A stretch of DNA of 64,000 bases from the NCBI GenBank assembly GCA_004009845.1, contig RMBW01000022.1, forward strand, positions 124,001 through 188,000, read 5' to 3'. Origin of the DNA: Davidsoniella eucalypti. Its lineage: Eukaryota; Ascomycota; Sordariomycetes; Microascales; Ceratocystidaceae. The position numbers and the translations under genes are program-made. Below the pieces are notes generated by a model. It was not told the DNA's origin and made no database searches. It saw only the letters and a list, made by a program, of their open reading frames with translations. Below, piece by piece: positions 1 through 11,543 of this stretch; position 1 is the first letter of the stretch; each line of letters opens with the position of its first letter.

Positions 1-1888
1 CTTCACAGCATTCACTCGTTCAATCAACGCTGTCGACCAGATTGTCATTGATAGTGACCGTCGCGCCCGAGAAATCAAACGCGAAATCGATACATGGAGC
101 ATGAACAACCACGGCGGCAAGTCCACCACTGCCAGTGGTCACCCCGGCAAGTTCTGGAGAGCGGGACAGCCTGCTAACATGAATGCTGCCCTTCCCATGC
201 ATGATTACCAGATCTTTGGTGTAAACTGGATGAATCTCCTGTCCCGGAAGGGCTACGGTGGTATTCTGGCCGACGATATGGGTCTAGGAAAAACCTGCCA
301 GGTTATTGGTCTAATGTGCCGAATGGTACAGGACTACGAAGAGGAAGATATGGAAGATATCCCATTCCCCAACTTGATCGTTGTACCCCCGTCGACGCTC
401 GACAATTGGCTAGCGGAATTCGAAAAATTTGCTCCTCATCTAACAGTCGTCAAGTACAGTGGCTCGCAAGATGTCCGCAACGAAATTGTTGATGAGCTAG
501 TTGAAGCCGAAGATGTCGCTCACGTGATTCTCACGTCCTACACTCAGCTGAGCACCAACATCGATATCCAGAACATGAACCGTCTGCACATGCAGAATGC
601 TATCTTCGACGAGGGCCAAATTCTCAAGAATCCTATGACCAAGCAGTACCAGCGTCTAGCCCGTCTCAAGGTCCACTGGCGTCTGCTGCTATCTGGCACG
701 CCTATTCAGAACCATCTCATGGAGATGATCTCACTCCTCAGCTTTGTCGATCCCTATCTATTCGCAGATCATATGGAGCATATCCAATATGTTTTCAATC
801 ACAAGATTCATAGCAAAAACTTGTCAAATACTGCACTTCTTTACGGTGAACGTGTTAGTCGTGCTCGGTCTATCTTGGAGCCTTTCATTCTACAAAGATT
901 AAAGCATGAAGTCGGCCAGAACCTACCCGAAAAGACTCAGCGAATCGTTCGCTGTGATCTACCCGAGAAACAACGCCAGCTTTACGACAAGTACGAGAAG
1001 CTCTTCCGTGCCGAGGGCAAACAAAAGGCTACTGTCAAGAAATCGGGTGCCCGCGACAATGACATGAACAATGTTTGGATTCAGTTAAAGAAGGCCGCCC
1101 TGCATCCACAACTATTCCGTCAGCATTTCACAGATAGGATGGTTCAGGAAATGGCCAAGCTCTTATATGACAAGGTAGACCACCGAGAGCTTGATCTTGC
1201 TGAGTCCAAGTTTGAGCTACTTCACAATGACTTGCGTGGCCGTTCAGACTTTGATCTACATCTTTACTGTACTGATTTCCCAAAGTACCTCAAGAAATAC
1301 GATATTGAGGCTGATTCTTGGAAGAACAGTGGCAAGGTTCAGAAGCTCCTTGAGATGATTGAAGAGTTCAAGGCCAACGGCGATCGTGTGCTAGTTTTCA
1401 GCAAATTCAGCATGGTCATTGATATCCTGTCTTATGTCCTCAACCGGGACCAAATTCCGCATTGTCAACTGAACGGTCAATCTGCTGTTGGTGATCGACA
1501 AGCCGAGATCAACCGGTTCCAACAGGATGAATCCATCCCGGTGTTCCTCTTGACCACTGGTGCGGGTGGTACGGGTATCAACTTGACAGCAGCCAACAAA
1601 GTCATCATGTTTGACATGTCGAGCAATCCACAGGATGACAAGCAGGCGGAGAATCGTGCGCATCGCCTGGGTCAAACGCGGCCTGTTGAAGTCATTCATC
1701 TGATTTCCCGCAACACCGTTGAGGAGCTTATCTACCTTACGTGCCAGAAGAAGATCGAGCTGGCCGACAAGGTCATCACATCTGGTGCGGGTTCTGGTGC
1801 GGCTCCAGGCGATGCAGCTTCTGAAACTCAGTTGAAGAATATGGTTAGAGGCATGATGGACCAAGGATACACGGTCGACAAGGAGTAG
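1..1888 (+). CDS. FUN30: Fun30/Fft-type SNF2 chromatin remodeller (SMARCAD1 family), C-terminal part
   Basis: The frame is open from base 2 through the first ATG at 101, so the gene starts outside the window; about 628 residues are visible up to TAG at 1886-1888. Numbered from the ATG at 101: Walker A GLGKT at 61-65, a VVPPSTLDNWL block at 94-104, motif II DEGQ at 170-173, SGTPIQN at 198-204, then the C-terminal helicase lobe with LVFSKFSMV, TTGAGGTGINLTAAN and ENRAHRLGQT. The uninterrupted ATPase and the PSTLDNW and DEGQxLKN blocks match yeast Fun30, S. pombe Fft and SMARCAD1 better than Ino80, Swr1 or Snf2. Known role of the family: ATP-dependent remodelling in heterochromatin maintenance and DNA end resection. 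Motif II ends in Gln instead of the usual His (DEGH). No intron is seen in this part. The Fun30 assignment rests on remembered family motifs. Confidence 0.9.
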   Translation, partial: FTAFTRSINAVDQIVIDSDRRAREIKREIDTWSMNNHGGKSTTASGHPGKFWRAGQPANMNAALPMHDYQIFGVNWMNLLSRKGYGGILADDMGLGKTCQVIGLMCRMVQDYEEEDMEDIPFPNLIVVPPSTLDNWLAEFEKFAPHLTVVKYSGSQDVRNEIVDELVEAEDVAHVILTSYTQLSTNIDIQNMNRLHMQNAIFDEGQILKNPMTKQYQRLARLKVHWRLLLSGTPIQNHLMEMISLLSFVDPYLFADHMEHIQYVFNHKIHSKNLSNTALLYGERVSRARSILEPFILQRLKHEVGQNLPEKTQRIVRCDLPEKQRQLYDKYEKLFRAEGKQKATVKKSGARDNDMNNVWIQLKKAALHPQLFRQHFTDRMVQEMAKLLYDKVDHRELDLAESKFELLHNDLRGRSDFDLHLYCTDFPKYLKKYDIEADSWKNSGKVQKLLEMIEEFKANGDRVLVFSKFSMVIDILSYVLNRDQIPHCQLNGQSAVGDRQAEINRFQQDESIPVFLLTTGAGGTGINLTAANKVIMFDMSSNPQDDKQAENRAHRLGQTRPVEVIHLISRNTVEELIYLTCQKKIELADKVITSGAGSGAAPGDAASETQLKNMVRGMMDQGYTVDKE

Positions 1889-3542
1889 GCCACATAGTTT
1901 TTCTGTTCCTCTTCCATTTGTCCCTTTTTCTCATCCCGATACCCGTTCGACATCGGTTCGACAGGCTAACCTCGAGATACGAAACTTTATGTCTTATTTT
2001 CTCGCCTTTTTTTTTATATACATTTTCTACATAGAGTTTGGTTATTGGGGAGTCATTGTTGGTTTTTTCTGCCTTATTTATCTTTTGTTCAAAAGGGTCA
2101 TTCAGTCAATGTTGTTGTTGGGTTTATGTCTGTATCTACCGCTGCTATAACGGCTGGTAGTTGATTATCTTGTCTATTCTCGTTTTTATTGTTGTTTTTG
2201 TTTGCCTGCGTCGGAGTTTAAGAGGGGTTTCATATGTAAACGTTCCTGTCTAGAATCGAGCCTTTTTCAATAGGTTTTACAATTCATATATTGTTGTTAT
2301 TTGGGTATCCAATTATTACAACTATTTATGGTAATATCTGAGTACACGAGTGAAAGTTGTCATGGATTTATTTATGTAGGATACCATCACAAGATCTTTT
2401 ATATTGACTATAAGATGAGAACCCTATTTATTAACATGTATGCCTATTTTATTTTATTATGTGTGTTCATGCTTAAATGGTTGTATACAGATGGTCCAAT
2501 AGAGTAGATTCTATGTGGTATTGGTATTGATGTTTTAGTATCTATTTCGTGTGAAATGCCCGGGATCATCTCCGTTGAGAGAAAGAGGTTTGGACTGACA
2601 AGACTTGAGACCTTGTTATCTCATTCATAAACCCTAGTGATCAATCAGTTTGTGAACTAAACTGTCTGCATAGTACACCAAGAACGGAATGTCTTGGTTG
2701 AAGTCGTGAAAGGATCCCAAGTAAAAAGTAAAAGTCGTAGAAAAGGCAGGTCGTCTATCTTGGCATGTCGCCAAGTCTAGCCTGACAGGTAAGCCCGCCT
2801 TTTTATTCTTCTCTATTTCTTGCGTAACAATGCCCGGAACATGTCAGGCCATCTGACAGCAAGAAAAAAGAACGCAACATGACTTGCACGTTCTAGGTGC
2901 TCATTCGCAGTATAGAGTGTGGCACGATGAGTTGAAGTTAGGCTCACTGACTAAACATCGCAGCCTATGGAAGTAGGATAGAGCTGCAAACTAAAGCCTA
3001 TTAGCCATTTGATAAACATCGTGTAAATCAAGCGATTTGGGGTCCTTCGGCACTCTTGGTCTTGCTTTGCCTTGTCACTGGGTAATATCAAGTAGAAGGT
3101 ACCTTTGCCTGCTAAGAATGTCGTGGGGAAAGAAGCACCCTCTACCATCACCTATTTTGTTTGTTGTGATTTCCAGTTCCGAGGAAACTAGGAAGAGCAA
3201 TTGTAGTATGCCGCATCGTCAATAGCGCCGGCCCGGGTTTGATTCGGGAAAGAACAATAAGTCGATGTATATTGTCAACAACAACCCGACAGAGGAAACT
3301 CCCTATCTAGGCTTCCGCCTGGCTAACTGCGTTTATATATAAGAAGAGGACTGCTCTGATTTCTCCTTCTCTGCTTTTTCTTCCGTTCTACAACACTTCT
3401 TATCGCCCTCTCCTAAGATCATTTTCTCTTGTTCTCTCGATCCCTATACAATAACATCAACAACTTTATTATTGTCTTTGTTTCTTCAAGATTATTTATT
3501 TAACTCATCTCCAAAACGATAAAATAAACAACACTCATCAAG
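1889..3542. other. Intergenic region and 5' leader
   Basis: T-rich trailer of the remodeller gene to about 2300, then AT-rich sequence with only short open frames. From about 3360 it becomes pyrimidine-rich, as expected for the leader of the next gene. No conserved gene seen. Confidence 0.5.
3334..3342 (+). promoter_or_regulatory. TATA box candidate for the Par32-like gene
   Basis: TATATATAA lies about 200 nt before the ATG at 3543 and is followed by a CT-rich leader, typical of a strongly expressed fungal gene. Position and motif only. Confidence 0.4.
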
Positions 3543-4309
3543 ATGGCCAAAAAGGCTCGAGATTACCCCGTCTCGCACGGTCGCGGCGGCAGTGGGAACA
3601 TATATCATGATCCTCCAGTAGTCGTAGTGCCTGTGTTAATCCCTGTGCCGCCGCATGGAAACGCTCTTCACAGTACCGGCCGCGGAGGTAAGTTTCTTCT
3701 TATTATGTGCTTATAAACACTATTCACCACTCCTCTATGATACGCATCGGCTCTGCTTGTAATTTTCCTGTGATCACATCTCAATGCTCGCCCGGTCCTC
3801 TATCGTCGATAGTGCATATTGATTATCGGATGCAACCAACGACCCCCCCCCCCCCCCCCCCCCGGTTCTTGCTTATACCTAGTCTTATCACCCCACGCCA
3901 TCCCATTTCGTCTTAGTCCCCAGAATGACGTACAGACTCACCCATTATTGCTATAAACCTGTGTAGCCACGAATAAAACAAACATGTAGCAGTTCCACTA
4001 ACAATATCACGTATAACAGGTGCTGGTAATATGATAACTCACGACCAACTACTAGACCAGATGGAGATGGAGAGTAGCTGTGTGCTGCCCGCTGGTTCCG
4101 CTGCATCGGAGGCCAGGCCATATTTCAGGGGTCGTGGAGGTTTCGGAAACATAGTGCGGGCTGGTGAATATGCCCCGCGCGGTAGGCCTTACAGCAAGGT
4201 GAGCTTGGTTGGCTGGGTCAAGAAGAAAGCCGCACGTGTCTTGCGCCGTATCAGAGGCACTAAGACAGTTCCGTCTAATGCTGCGGCTACAAGCGCCTCC
4301 GCTCAATAG
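3543..4309 (+). CDS. Par32-like protein (DUF3602, GRGG-repeat family)
   Basis: Two exons: 3543-3687 and 4020-4309 (phase-1 intron 3688-4019, GTAAGT to ACAG), giving 144 residues. The join restores the second GRGGAGNM motif exactly (residues 46-53), which supports the splice. Copies of the motif sit at about 13-20 (GRGGSGNI), 46-53 and 86-93 (GRGGFGNI), followed by a basic C-terminus (WVKKKAARVLRRIRG). Short repeated GRGGxGNI motifs define the fungal DUF3602 family. Its yeast member Par32/Amu1 is phosphorylated on TORC1 inhibition and inhibits ammonium transporters; transfer of that role here is inference. The protein is otherwise low-complexity and probably disordered. The intron carries a 21-C run. 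Confidence 0.8.
3843..3863. repeat. Poly-C tract (21 C)
   Basis: Uninterrupted run of 21 C on the + strand inside the intron of the Par32-like gene. Confidence 0.95.
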
Positions 4310-7300
4310 AACAATGGCAGTACGGTACGGTCTATCAAGGTTGGTGTCATACTCCGTTCTAGCTAGTTCTTGGGTATGGAACAGGCTCGTATGCAAGCTC
4401 ACATCATTGCTTTGCAGTTCTTTAGCAATGTCATTCTACCTGCCAGACATGGACCTAGAGTGGAGTATTACTGGTTTCAAATTACATCAACACCGTCCCT
4501 CTAGACATCCCGCTTCTGTTTCTTATATCAGTTGTGGCCGTCAAATCCCCCTAATCTAGTCTCTTACTTTACTCAGTCTATTTTGGTGTAGTATTTTTTT
4601 TGGGGGGATACCCACTCCGCTAGTTGGTATAACTATGCGATGATCTTTATCATTTTTATGTTAGCACATACCATCGTAACTCAACTTCAGCAATAATCCC
4701 TTGCTTGAGGGCGCAGAGAAGTTCACAGTATGTTGTGCTACATGATTATTCCTTTTTAAAGGCCCGTATTTAGAAAATAGCAGTGTCTTTTACATTTTAA
4801 TATGTTTAATATATAATATCTTGTGTATTTTGATAGTATACATGTGAGTCCTATATCAAACTATGTATGTGTACATGATTATAATGTGAATATGTCATAG
4901 GGATTTTTGATCTTAGGGTATGCATATATAGCCCTAGCTTCCCGCATAGTATTAGTATTCCTCTTCTTCTATAGGAATGTAGGATGGTAACCTATAAGAA
5001 GAAAGATATGAGTAAGACGCCAGTTTTTTGGGAGGGAGAGGGACGATTACGATAATGAGTTGTCCGAGTGCATATGAAATAATGGTAGGGTGTTGGAGAA
5101 CTGAGACGAGGAGAGCTAGAGTGAACATAAAATATCGGTAGCGTACCTGTGAATATAACATGCGCAGTTTTGTTGTGTAGCACAGATAGGACGGAACATG
5201 GAAGGCCGGAGAAATACGACATAGGCTAATCAAGTTATGATACTATATGGGCCAAACAGATGAACAATAGAGCGCCGTTTTAGAGATTCATGAAAGGTTG
5301 AGAAGATTGCAGTGAGACTAAGTGCAGTAAAAAATAAAAATAAACTACTAGCTTCTATATATTATGATGGAGTATATATGAACGATTCAATGAACTAATT
5401 TTTCCCCTTATTTATTGGTTCAGTTTCTGAACATCACTTAAAAAAAAATACGCGTTCTAGTTAACTCAGGAATGTCATCATGTTTATTTTCATAGCGTCT
5501 TCCGCCTAGAAGAATCCGAGAAAAAAAAAAAAAGGAATACATATCTGTATATCATAATGTTTCTTAGGTAGTACTGGAAGTCCGTGAATTTGTTGGGTGA
5601 AAGTTGCAATGGGCAACAACTACTACTACTGGATCTTGAATTTGAGTTAGATTTTGAGGGAGGAGGGGGAGAGGAAACTTTCGGAAGCGTGAGTATCCGG
5701 TACGAGCGGAAGCAAGAAAAATTGACATGTAGATAATAGAAATAAAAATAAAAAAGGAATTAAAAAAAGGGCGGTAAAACAAGAGACGGATAGACAAGGG
5801 CGCTTAAGGGATTTTGGATAGATCACAATAATGAAACGAAGAGGAACAATAATATCTGTGGGGTTTTCAAACGCTTGCGTTGATCTATCTTTGACCATAG
5901 AAATAGCAAGTAGACAAACAAGGTTTTCTAGGACTAAGCTCTATCAAGAGCTGTTTTGAGACCAAGTATAAACTGTATACAAATTACTTATCATAACGAC
6001 CGTTATCTTCCGATATATTGAGAAGAATGAAATTGTCAACCATGGGAAAGTTGCTCCAAGTTCAACTCTACATGTACATTGGACGTTATACGACATGTTT
6101 GTTTCTATAGTGACGTACAAGATAGACCTAGAATGAAGTAGCCGATGGTCTAGTTGGAAGTTAGTCGGAGTTAATAGTGGGAAGGAAGCGAGAATGGTTT
6201 TATGTTTTTATATATATTTTTTTGGCTTATGAGAAAAGCTGGATTTGTTGGTCAGTGCCATCCATGCGTTCCCGCGTTTCGTTATGCTTTCTTGTTGTTA
6301 TTGTAGTACTAACCATTGAAGATAACTGCTTGGTTTACATCGTATGGATGTTGGTGATACATGCATATTTAGGCATGTATCGCATTTAGTCATATACGGC
6401 TAACTTTGGCGGCTGGTTCCATGTCATCGACTCTACTAATAGACGCCTGTAAAAAATACTGGAAGAATCCGATGCAATCTGGCGCTAATAACAATCGGCA
6501 AGGTATAACTATGTATCTACTGTACATTATCCTTCCTGTTTCTTCATTCTTTTGCGGTTACGTTGGCGTTACGCTAGAAACGAACAGACTAAACAAGATG
6601 GATGGGTTACATATATTGTAACAATGCAATTTAGGCACAGTAACAGTCAAGTAAAGAAAACTTTTAGAAAAAGCAATGATTGCCGCAGCACAAAAGAATG
6701 CAAAATAGAGCCGTAAACGGAACAAGAACACACAGACAAAAGGCCAAAGCCCGAGAGTTGTTGACAGCCTAATTGCTACTAGAGAACGGCTTGCATAAAC
6801 GGAATAAGCAGGCTTTTTCCACACCTTTTTTTTTTCTTCTTCAATGATTGTAGTTGAAGCAATCTTTAAGGTTAGAGCATTGCGCCAGACTGACTAGCTG
6901 GAATAGCTACATGAGTTGGTTGGCTTGTTAGTGGTGCGGGTTAGTGGACAAGACCGCTGGAAGTCTAGCTCGAAGCTTGTGGGACAGGCTATGAACAATA
7001 ATGGTGACACCCACTAAGACCTGAGTCTAGATCTTCATTCAATGAACCCATGGCGCCACTAGACGGGTAAACCTTGGCGAATTGGCGGACTATTCTTTTC
7101 TGTGATTATTTCATTCTATCAAGGTCGGCTCGGTAGGAAAATAAAAAGCCAGAAAAGTATTTGATATAGGATAATTTGATATTCATCATACATGTAAAAA
7201 GTCTTGGCTTGAGCTGATGCAAAGTCGAATCGAAAAAGAAAGAAGACTGTGAAAATTTAAGCCTGGTCGAAAAATATACAGTTTTATTGGGGATTTTTAA

Positions 7301-10123
7301 TTTTTTTATTCTTCAACTTTTTAGCTATTAACATTGTTTAGATTCTAATTGGCTTTGTCTCTTCGGGTTCCGAACAAAGACTAGGTCTTGGCACCAAGTT
7401 CGTAGCTGATATTACCAGCAATGGCAACGAACAACGAGCTTTGGGTAAGATTACCTAGTCAAGGACGAAGTAGTGGATAGGTAGGCCTGTAAGCAAAGTC
7501 TTGTCGATGATTTCATAACTGAATGAAGTGAAGTTAGGAGAAGAGAAGGAGAAAGATAAATATATTGCAGATCGGGCCCTTGCTTGTGGGTCGTTTGGTT
7601 GTAAGCCAATTTGATGACACAAATCCTGGCTATTTTTCTTTTTCTATGATTTATATCTTCACAATTCATTCCCCTGCGTCTAGACCAACCGACTCTTTCT
7701 TCTGGTTCCAGTAAAAGGCTATAGAAAGGTTGAACAAGGAGAGAGATATAAAAAATTATAAAAATTATAAAAAAAACAAGAGAAATAAATTGGCTCGGTC
7801 GGGTAACGTGACGATGGCGATCAACTGGCTTTAGCGTTTCGGAAATGCTGATCCTGATCATTTAGATTTAGAATCAAGAAACATTACGCTTGGCTTTCTT
7901 ATGGGTAGAAATACACATGTACAGATGCGGTAGAAAAGAAACAAGATGTGAAAGAGCAGAAACGCCAAAGATGAACGAGCGATTCTGTCTCGGGCTTCAT
8001 TTGCCATGTGTTCTTTCTCGTTAGCGGACAAGTCTTTGGACGGTTTGGCAAGTTCTCAGCCATTGGCGGGAGGCAGGTTCGTATCATAAGAATGAGACAA
8101 GCAGGCTAATGGAAGAGCATATCATAGCACGTGCTAGCATGAGATAACAAGGCCGCTGTTGAGTTATCAGTAGCTTGTAGGCCCCGTCATCGTCATCGGC
8201 CTGTTATTTTGACAGATGCTTACTAGGTAGGGCCTGGAATTGTGTCGCTTGCTGAAGCGGATGGCTTTTCTTCTCCCTTGTTCGCATGAAAGAATAGCTC
8301 GTCAAGGGCCTGAACCACAGACTGGGCCTTTTTTGCTTTGTTTCCTTCTTCTGCATATGTTGGTTTGTCATGTTGAAGAAGGAGAGGCTGAAGTGGATAA
8401 ATCATGCTTCATTCCTAGTTGCGAATATATCATGTAGCAGTATCTAGGAAACCCGAGTCTTGCCTGCGCATTTGCCTCGTCTCGTTTTGTTTACTCTGTT
8501 GTTTCTTGTCTTCTGTCTCTGTCTCTCCTGTGCCCGCCGAGATCCGGCAACAAGCTCCCGTTCTACAACATGTTTATGTAGTGTTGTTGGTATGCATACG
8601 CCCCTTCCCTTGACCTGGGCCAGGATTTTCTTCTTTTTCTCTTTCTTTTTTGCTGGTTTGTTTTGCTTGCTCGATCATGTGCTGGATTGGCTTTTGCTCA
8701 TAATCTTGGCGAGCCTTCTCCTGCATCAGTCAGCCCAGTATCTGCTGCATATTACAGATTTCAGATTACGGATTACAGTCTGCATTGCATAGTGCATAGT
8801 GCATATTGCCCTTGTGCCTCCTGCTCTCGACCTTCCAGAAGCATTCCAGAAATACGTGGCGAAGAACTTTGGAGGGAGGACTTCTTGGGTCTTGAAAAAA
8901 AAAGAAAGAAAAAAGATATATCACCGTCACCCACCAGAGGCTGTCACATTTCCATCACAGCCCGTCCGGTCTCAGATTTCCTTTTCAGCGCCATCTAAGC
9001 ACTACGGTTAGAACACTGACTCTTGTTCCTGAATATCTTATTATGGCCAACTCTGCTCTGTAATGGCCATTTCAATGCTCTCAAATAGACCCTGTCGATT
9101 CAGAGATATACCCTAGCATCCATAACGGGAAACAGCCGCCCACAACCCCTCCTTCCCTAAGCAAAATCCAGGGAACTTCCCAAGCATGCAAAAATAGAGG
9201 GAAAAAAAGAGAAGGTAATAGAGAATAGAATCAAACTGTGGTGATTCCTTGCAACTACTCAGCGCTAGACTGAGCTATTGTGGCAGGAGCAGCGCTGATA
9301 ACTGGCTACTACCGCTTACTACCGAGCGCAACCAACTCGTCGCGGCAATTGCTCCAGCATATGCATCTGCAACTGCAGCTGCCCTGTACGCTGCTGTCGT
9401 TTGATTGATTCGAAGCTCTTGCTCCTTGCGGAAGTAGCAGACCAAGCCAAGCTTGCTCCAGAATAGCAGAAAAGTAACTACTGCCCCGGTCTAACCTGCC
9501 CAACATATTAGAAAGCGTAGCTTCTTCTTCCTCTTTTCTTTTTCCTCTGTTTTCATTATTTGACTTCGGATTGACGCTCTTTCCCCCCCCCCCTTGTTGA
9601 TTATCTTTGCCCCCAGAAATCTTTGAACTATCTTTCTTTCTTCTCTTTCGCACATCAACATTTAAACTCCGACTCTTTTCTTTTTTTTTCCGTCCGTCTT
9701 TCCCCCTTAGCAATATCATCACCGAACTAAGCTCTTGCTTCTACCCCCTCCTTCACTCTTGTGGTGTGCCCTTCCTCTCTTCGATTGATGCTCCCATCAA
9801 AGCCGCCCGCTTCGACAAAATTCCAATCCCGCCGTAATCGAGTCATCATCCCTGGCATCTGAACTTCTTGGATAGCTTCCGCAAGATCATATACAAAAGA
9901 AGATTTCTATAAATAAAAAATAGAAGTAGAAAATCACAACTGCAGCTTCTGTCTCCCCATTTCGATTCCGATTTCTAGCGAATATTTGCTCCGCTTTACG
10001 CTCTACGCTCTCCGAGTCTGCCATACAATTCCGTCAGCTGATAGACGGCTTGAACTCCCTTAGCTGTGTTCTATCCCGAGATATAAAAAAGAAACAACCG
10101 AAAAAGACGCCAAATACCCAATC
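4310..10123. other. 5.8 kb gene-free region
   Basis: Only short, low-complexity open frames on both strands; none resembles a known protein and no convincing splice chain was found. About 4,600-8,200 is AT-rich with many A or T runs. About 8,450-10,050 becomes strongly pyrimidine-rich on the + strand, with an 11-C run at 9583-9593; this probably includes the promoter and leader of the epimerase-like gene. A non-coding RNA or fast-evolving small genes cannot be excluded. Confidence 0.5.
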
Positions 10124-11543
10124 ATGGCTTCCGAAAAGCCCTCTGTACTCATCGTGGGAGGTCTTGGCTACATTGGACGCTTCCTCGCTCTTCACATCCA
10201 CAAGAACAACCTTGCTTCCGAGGTCAGAGTAGTCGACAAAGTACTACCGCAGCTAGCTTGGCTGGCTCCGGAGTTTGACGAGGCGTGTTCGGGCCCCAAG
10301 TTCATGCAAGCTGATGCTAGCAAGGAAGGTAAGCAACCTCTCCCCCCACAGACATATTCGCATATGCTACCGCACATTCTATCACACATACACGTGCCGA
10401 AGCACAACCACCTTACAATTCACACTGCAACACTCTTTCTGTGGCTGCAGCTCCCGCTACCAAGAATTACCCGACGCTGTTGCATCGGCCAATGACATCA
10501 TGACTAACCCGCTCTCATCTGCTCTCTCCAATCAGCTGCACTAGCTCGTGTATTCGACCGTGAGAACGGCAAGACCTGGGACTATGTCTTTAACTGCGGT
10601 GGCGAGACCAAGTACTCGCAGGAGGATGAAGTCTACAAGGTCAGATCACTAGCTCTATCAGTAGCCCTCGGTAAAGAGGCTGCCAAGCGTGGCGTCAAGG
10701 TGTTCATCGAGCTCAGTACTGGCCAAGTCTACAAGCCTGACTCTACGCCCAGCAAAGAAGACTACAAGCTAAAGCCGTGGAGCAGAATTGCACACTTTAA
10801 GCTACAGGCTGAACAAGAGCTTGCCAAGATTCCTGGGTAGGTTAAACTAGTATGCACCAAGTTCTAGTCAATGTATCGTATGACTAACATCGTTCGCTTC
10901 CTTTGTTTCTTCTAGCCTACATCTCGTCATCGTCCGCCTTGCCAACGTTTACGGTCCCTACGCCTCACAATGGGTTGCTACTGCTCTCTGCATGGCCCGC
11001 GTCTACCAACACCTACAAACCGAGATGAAGTGGCTCTGGAACAAAGACCTACGCACCAATACCGTGCACATCAACGATGCCACCGGAGCCCTATGGTCAG
11101 TTGCCCAGTGGTACGAAAAGGGTCGGTCTGGTTGGAACAGTGCCACTATGGGAGGAGACGTCCCCATCTTCAACATTGTCGACAAGGGAGCTACCGACCA
11201 AGGCATCACTGCCCAGATTATCGGTGATATCTTCAAGATCGAAACTGGTTTCCAGGGCTCGCTCATCAGTACCTTTGCTAAGCTTAACATGGATAGCGTG
11301 GTTGACGACGTCAACGATGAAGTTCTCGGTCCCTGGGCCGATTTGATAGAAGAGGCCGGATTTACCCGTACTGGCCCCATCTCGCCATTTATGGAGTCCG
11401 AGTTACTGAAGGATACCGACCTCAGCATGGACGGCTCACGTTTGGAAGAGGTAACAGGCTTCAAGTACGAGCACCCGAAGATTACCAAGGAGCTTGTTGA
11501 GGATGTAATTGAGAGTTACAAGCGCATGAACTGGTGGCCGTAA
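10124..11543 (+). CDS. NAD-dependent epimerase/dehydratase-like protein (extended SDR)
   Basis: Three exons: 10124-10328, 10536-10836 and 10916-11543, giving 377 residues. Intron 1 is 10329-10535 (phase 1). Intron 2 is 10837-10915 (phase 2), with a TGACTAAC branch site, and it removes an in-frame TAG. The N-terminal Rossmann motif GGLGYIGR is at 12-19. The usual serine and VY positions are kept as STGQVY. The active-site helix reads SRIAHFKLQAE, so the Tyr of YxxxK is replaced by Ile while Lys remains. The later RLANVYGPYASQW block is typical of UDP-sugar epimerase/dehydratase relatives. From memory, fungal homologues share this degenerate motif, so it may bind a nucleotide-sugar or NAD without classical catalysis. 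Substrate unknown. Confidence 0.8.

Noticed and set aside
3211..3245. B-box-like GGGTTTGATTCGGG resembling the T arm of a tRNA
   Set aside because: The 7-base loop and stem do not fit a T arm, and no A box, anticodon arm or acceptor stem can be built around it.
6141..6165. A-box-like TGGTCTAGTTGG
   Set aside because: No B box at a proper distance downstream.
9309..9722. 137-codon minus-strand frame rich in Lys/Arg/Ser
   Set aside because: It is the complement of a pyrimidine-rich leader; composition alone explains the open frame.
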